From: WHSP01 sp040905505
Lineage (GTDB): Bacteria > Gemmatimonadota > Gemmatimonadetes > Longimicrobiales > Longimicrobiaceae
Length of the DNA: 64,000 nt
Reading direction: 5' to 3'
Assembly: GCA_040905505.1 (NCBI GenBank)
Contig: JBBDRL010000038.1
Span: 1 to 64,000, forward strand
The notes beneath the pieces were generated by a model, which ran no database searches, was not told where the DNA came from, and worked only from the letters and a program-made list of their open reading frames with translations. The position numbers and the translations under genes were made by a program. Shown one piece after another: positions 60,426-64,000 of this stretch (its first letter is position 1; each line of letters opens with the position of its first letter).

Positions 60426-61571
60426 CTAGACGCGCTCCATGGTGCGGAGTCGCTCGACGAGGGGCGGGAAGAGTTGGGCCACGCGATCGACCTCCTCCCC
60501 GGTGGTTTCGTGACCGAGCGAGAACCGTACTGATGGACCGGCGATTTCCGGAGGGACGCCCATCGTGGTCAGCACGTGAGACGGGCTGACGCCGCCACTG
60601 GAGCAGGCGGACCCTGACGAGACCGCGAGGCCCTCGAGGTCGAGCATGACGACCAGGGCCTCACTGCTGGCTCCGGGGACCGAAACGTTGAGAATGGTCG
60701 GTAGCCGTTGGGCGTCCGCGGCATTGACGACCAGGTCGGGAACGTTTTGTACGAGCGCCGCCTGGAGCCGGTCGCGCAGCTTGCCGAGACGGACCGCCTC
60801 GTTCTCACGCTCCCGGGCGGCGAGCTCGGCCGCCATGGCGAATCCGACAGCGCCGGCGACGTCCTCCGTTCCCGCGCGAAGTCCTCTCTCGTGGCCTCCA
60901 CCGTGGATGAGCGGCTGGAGCTTGGTCCCCTTGCGCACGTAGAGCGCGCCGACCCCCTTCGGGCCACCAATCTTGTGCGCGCTCATGGAGAGCATGGTCA
61001 CGGGCACCTCGTCGACCCGGATATGTAACTTCCCGAAGGCCTGGACCGCATCGGTGTGGAATGCGACCCCAGCGTCGGCACAGCGGTCGGCGAGTGCCGG
61101 GATCGGCTGAACGCTGCCGACTTCATTGTTCGCCCACATGACGGACACGATCGCGAACGACGGGTCGAGGACCTCATCGAGGGAATCGAGATTGACCACC
61201 CCCGCGCGGTCCACCGGCAGAATGTGTAGTGGAGAGCCCTCGGCGGCCGCTGCCCGCGCGGCCATCAGCACGGCCCGATGCTCGATGGCCGAGCAGGCAA
61301 TGGCGCCGCCGCGTGCGAGACGTGCGCGACCGAAGACGGCGAGGTTGTCCGACTCCGAGCCGCCGCGGGTGAAGACGATCTCGGTCGGTCGGGCGCCAAT
61401 CACCGCCGCGAGGCGAGCACGAGCCTCTTCGAGCTTCAGCTTGGCGTCGCGACCCCACCGGTGCACGCTCGACGGATTGCCGAAGGTCTCCCCCATCAGG
61501 GGCAGCATCGCGTCACGCACCTCGGGACGGAGACGTGTGGTCGCGGCATTGTCGAGGTAGATCGGCTCCAT
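60426..61571 (-). CDS. nifS: Cysteine desulfurase (NifS/IscS group)
   Basis: 381 residues. PLP-Lys in SMSAHKIGGPKG, the catalytic Cys in VSSGSACSSGG, and the N-terminal LDNAATTRLRPEV fit class I desulfurases. ATG 61571 lies 7 nt after GGAGG; the GTG at 61574 is less favoured. The position directly upstream of mnmA points to sulphur for tRNA thiolation, with iron-sulphur assembly also possible. iscU is not adjacent. Confidence 0.94.
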   Translation of the reverse strand: MEPIYLDNAATTRLRPEVRDAMLPLMGETFGNPSSVHRWGRDAKLKLEEARARLAAVIGARPTEIVFTRGGSESDNLAVFGRARLARGGAIACSAIEHRAVLMAARAAAAEGSPLHILPVDRAGVVNLDSLDEVLDPSFAIVSVMWANNEVGSVQPIPALADRCADAGVAFHTDAVQAFGKLHIRVDEVPVTMLSMSAHKIGGPKGVGALYVRKGTKLQPLIHGGGHERGLRAGTEDVAGAVGFAMAAELAARERENEAVRLGKLRDRLQAALVQNVPDLVVNAADAQRLPTILNVSVPGASSEALVVMLDLEGLAVSSGSACSSGGVSPSHVLTTMGVPPEIAGPSVRFSLGHETTGEEVDRVAQLFPPLVERLRTMERV

Positions 61572-61731
61572 CACATGGCCTCCGGTGAATCGTCCGGCTG
61601 CGCTCGCGCTCCGGACGCGGGCCGGTTTGAAGTGTCTAGTAACCTACCGAATCCGAAGGGTTTCCCCCGGCGTCACATCAGCAAGTCCGTACCTGGGGCG
61701 ACTCGCCCGCCCGCTCATCTCCCCAAGTCGG

Positions 61732-61760
61732 TTGAGCGAGGGCGGATCGACCAGTACTAT
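61732..61760 (+). promoter_or_regulatory. Candidate promoter for the HIRAN-like gene
   Basis: TTGAGC (61732-61737), 17-bp spacer, TACTAT (61755-61760), giving a leader of about 65 nt to the ATG at 61833. The rest of the 260-bp gap between nifS and this gene holds no gene. Confidence 0.45.
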
Positions 61761-61832
61761 GTTGAGGTAGGGCAGTCGCGCGCGCCATCGCGCGTCGCCG
61801 AACCTTCCGCATTTCCCCCGCAGTTGGCCTGA

Positions 61833-62165
61833 ATGAATCGACCCACCACCTTCCGGACGACGGTTCACGGTACGGTATTCGGCTATCGCGCGAGTCACGT
61901 CGAGAGTCTCGCCGCAGGTGACGATCTCCTGCTCATCCCCGACCCGCCCGGCGGCGACGACCCCGCCATATGGGTCCATCTGCCCGAAGGAGACCCCGTC
62001 GGGCACCTCCCGCCGGAGATCAACGCCTGGCTGGTCCCCTGGATCCTCGGTGGCGGCGGGGCGTCGGCTCGGGCGATCCGGGTCGGCGGCACGGAGGTGC
62101 CCAGCTGGAAACGGCTTCTGATCGAGGTCAGGTGCCACAGGCAGCCGGCGCGGCACCTGATGTGA
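61833..62165 (+). CDS. Stand-alone HIRAN-like domain protein
   Basis: 110 residues. The order of features follows the HIRAN pattern: strand VHGTVFGYRASHVESLAAGDDLLLIPDPPG is the first half, then DPAIWVHLPEGDPVGHLP and WLVPWILGGG. HIRAN domains bind DNA ends and normally form part of SNF2 helicases or other enzymes; here it is alone. The assignment is by fold-like pattern only. It is convergent with the deacetylase, 19 bp apart. Confidence 0.55.
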   Translation: MNRPTTFRTTVHGTVFGYRASHVESLAAGDDLLLIPDPPGGDDPAIWVHLPEGDPVGHLPPEINAWLVPWILGGGGASARAIRVGGTEVPSWKRLLIEVRCHRQPARHLM

Positions 62166-62184
62166 TCTCGCCTCGGCCTGGCCT

Positions 62185-62937
62185 TCAGATGCTTCGCACA
62201 TCGAGGTCCACCACATCATCGACGCGCACGGTCTCGGCGGTGTGGTACGGCTCACCGTACGCGGTGCGTATGAGTGAGCCATACCGTGCCGCGTGCATCC
62301 GCACCTGATCGTATAGCGGGCGATCGCCTCCCGGGAACACCTCACCTGCCCATGCCCGCCCCTCGAACTGCGAAGCGTAGCAGCGTAGCGCCTCCAGCTT
62401 CTTCTCGATCTGCTCGCTGATGTCGACCACGAACGTCGGCTTGACCGGGTCCTCGCGATAGGTGAGCGAGTACAGGATCTTGTGTGGCCGATGGGGATCT
62501 CCCGGGAGCGGCAGCTTACGTAAACCTGAGAGAAAACAGGCGTCGTACGCAAGCTCCGAGGCCACCCGATGATCGGGATGCCGTCCAGCAGGGTAGGGGA
62601 TGATGACGGTACGCGGGCGGAATGCCCGAATGAAGCGGGCCACTACCAGCCGAGTTTCGGGCGTGTTCTGCAGACCGGCATCGGCCAGGCCGGCATTACG
62701 GCGCGCCCTCACTCCCAGTACACGAGCGGCCGCATCCGACTCCGCCCGGCGGCTCTCCGCGTTGCCGGAGGTTCCCATCTCCCCTGCGGCGAGGTCGAGA
62801 ATGCCGCTCCCGTAGCCCTGAGAGGCGGCCCGGATCAGCGTCCCGCCGCAGAGCAGCTCCGCATCGTCGCGGTGCGCCACGATTGCGAGGAGGTCCACGC
62901 TCGGCGCGAGCTCCTCGAGTTCCTCGTTCCTTGACAT
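62185..62937 (-). CDS. PIG-L family deacetylase, BshB1-like
   Basis: 250 residues from ATG 62937. The family zinc motif HPDDE reads AHRDDAELLCGG here, and the later ligand is in GRHPDHRVASEL. The pattern LDLAAGEMGTSGNAESRR and the C-terminus resemble BshB1, which deacetylates GlcNAc-malate in bacillithiol synthesis. The Pro of HPDD is replaced by Arg, which is tolerated in some members. bshA and bshC are not in view, so bacillithiol production is only suggested. Confidence 0.85.
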   Translation of the reverse strand: MSRNEELEELAPSVDLLAIVAHRDDAELLCGGTLIRAASQGYGSGILDLAAGEMGTSGNAESRRAESDAAARVLGVRARRNAGLADAGLQNTPETRLVVARFIRAFRPRTVIIPYPAGRHPDHRVASELAYDACFLSGLRKLPLPGDPHRPHKILYSLTYREDPVKPTFVVDISEQIEKKLEALRCYASQFEGRAWAGEVFPGGDRPLYDQVRMHAARYGSLIRTAYGEPYHTAETVRVDDVVDLDVRSI

Positions 62938-63054
62938 CGTTACTTCTGGCTCCGGTCGCTCGGCTCTTCGGGCCGACCAATATGGCCCCTCGACCCCGCC
63001 GAGACCAGACGCCCGCGGCAATCCCTTTCGCCCGCCTCTCAGCCCAGCCGAATC

Positions 63055-64000
63055 TTACTCGTAGCGCAGGGCCTCGACCGGATCCAGCCGGGCGGCCCGG
63101 TTGGCCGGATAGAGTCCGAAACCGACACCCGTGATCGCGGAGACCGCCAGTCCCGCCGCGACCGACCAGAGGGGAACGGCCGCCGGGATCGGCGTGAGGG
63201 CACCCAGCAGCAGCGCCGCACCGCCGCCGACCGCGATGCCGATCGCGCCGCCGATTACGGTGACGGTGACGGACTCGACCAGAAACTGCCAGAGGATCTC
63301 CCGTCTCGTTGCCCCGAGCGCTTTTCGAACCCCGATCTCACGCGTGCGCTCCGTGACGGAGATCATCATGATGGCGACCACGCCGACGCCCCCGACCATC
63401 AGTCCGATCGATGACAGGACCAGCATGATCAGGAAGAACGCGCCCGTGATGCGGTCGAACAGCGCTGTCAGCGCTTCGGGCCGGATCAGTGCAAAGTTGT
63501 TTTCGTCGCCCGGCCGGAGCCCGCGTGCCGAACGCAGCGCCGAGGTGACCTGGTCGAGCGCCGCCTCCTGCGGGACGTTGGCCCGCGGCACGACCAGGAG
63601 TGAGTACCAGTTCGGATTTGCACCGAGCCGCTGCACGGCGGTGAGCGCCGGAACGGTGACCGAGGCACCCGCAAAGCCGGAGAAGATGTTCTCCTCTTGC
63701 TGGAAGACTCCGATCACCTGGAAGCGCTCGCCAGACAGGCGTACGTACTCCCCTACCGGGTTGGCCAACCCGAACAAGGCTTCGGAAGCAGTCCGGTCCA
63801 GTACGACGACCTGCCCGCCCCGGGACTCCTCGGCGGCGAGAAAGGATCGGCCATGGACGAACTCGCCGCTGACGTAGTCCGGCCACAGGTGGCCGCGTCC
63901 CTGTATCGTGACACCGGACAGTGACGACGACCCCGCCCGCAGCTCCCCCTGAGCCGAAACGGACGGCGTGACCGATTGAATCGTCGGGAGCGACCGGATG
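63055..64000 (-). CDS. MacB/FtsX-type ABC transporter permease, 5' truncated by the window
   Basis: The frame is open from base 63999 to the stop at 63055; the gene continues beyond the window, so the N-terminus is missing. The first ~80 visible residues belong to the MacB periplasmic core domain (SGVTIQGRGHLWPDY, VVVLDRTASEALFG). The next ~240 hold three membrane helices of the FtsX domain with the hallmark ERTREIGVRKALGATRREIL and the ending PANRAARLDPVEALRYE. Such permeases export peptides, lipoproteins or antibiotics. The ATPase is not in view. Confidence 0.92.
   Translation of the reverse strand, partial: IRSLPTIQSVTPSVSAQGELRAGSSSLSGVTIQGRGHLWPDYVSGEFVHGRSFLAAEESRGGQVVVLDRTASEALFGLANPVGEYVRLSGERFQVIGVFQQEENIFSGFAGASVTVPALTAVQRLGANPNWYSLLVVPRANVPQEAALDQVTSALRSARGLRPGDENNFALIRPEALTALFDRITGAFFLIMLVLSSIGLMVGGVGVVAIMMISVTERTREIGVRKALGATRREILWQFLVESVTVTVIGGAIGIAVGGGAALLLGALTPIPAAVPLWSVAAGLAVSAITGVGFGLYPANRAARLDPVEALRYE

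Overview
The window is a compact, GC-rich stretch of bacterial chromosome made almost entirely of housekeeping genes. The organism is diderm: there is an outer-membrane beta-barrel protein ending in Phe, a lipoprotein with a lipobox, periplasmic penicillin-binding and M15-type peptidases, and a SPOR protein. The gene mix fits Gemmatimonadota or a close relative: a K+-dependent-type membrane pyrophosphatase, an MglA GTPase with a roadblock partner next to recR, a CTC-type bL25, a BshB1-like deacetylase, and GTG/TTG starts with many ATGA overlaps. That assignment is inference; no rRNA is present to confirm it. No phage, insertion sequence or CRISPR array was seen.

Layout. 1-1537: 3' part of a metzincin protease, then an inverted repeat. 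1.8-7.2 kb: aroB, a Rep/PcrA-type helicase and an acyl-CoA ligase with a good promoter. 7.2-11.4 kb: a NYN/LOTUS/helix-hairpin-helix RNA-binding protein, mpg, an hisN-like phosphatase and dodecin. 11.4-16.5 kb (minus strand): moeA, mobA, a BON protein, an outer-membrane protein and gpmI. 16.6-26 kb: secreted SH3 and M15 proteins, uracil-DNA glycosylase, a zinc-ribbon membrane protein, a GGDEF response regulator, recX, a class V aminotransferase, an NlpC/P60 protein, dacB fused to LysM, and a 35-residue membrane ORF. 26.3-36.5 kb: ZIP transporter, then a tightly coupled run rarA - ABC permease - ABC ATPase - LEA14-like lipoprotein - hflX - DUF2520 - pdxJ - degenerate Hpt - YbhN-like - ispE.

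36.5-45.3 kb: tRNA-Gln(UUG), prs, rplY, pth, hppA, ychF, then a ribosomal operon rpsF-rpsR-DUF2232-rplI-rsfS. 45.5-50.5 kb: a ParA-like/SPOR membrane protein coupled to smc. 50.6-55.1 kb: DAHP synthase, yraN, dnaX, ybaB, recR. 55.1-57.2 kb: a small membrane protein, a roadblock protein, MglA and pgsA. 57.3-59.3 kb: grpE, dnaJ and a 77-residue ORF. 59.3-64 kb: a nifS-mnmA pair (minus strand), a stand-alone HIRAN-like protein, a BshB1-like deacetylase and a MacB-type permease that runs off the end.

Functional links: nifS-mnmA supplies sulphur for 2-thiolation of tRNAs such as the tRNA-Gln(UUG) in this window. rpsF/rpsR/rplI/rsfS, rplY and pth serve translation. smc, dnaX, ybaB, recR, recX, rarA, mpg, the uracil-DNA glycosylase and the helicase serve chromosome upkeep. 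aroB and the DAHP synthase are two early shikimate steps. The least understood parts are the NYN/LOTUS protein, the ParA-like/SPOR protein before smc, the small membrane protein joined to roadblock/MglA, the His-less Hpt protein and the solo HIRAN-like protein.
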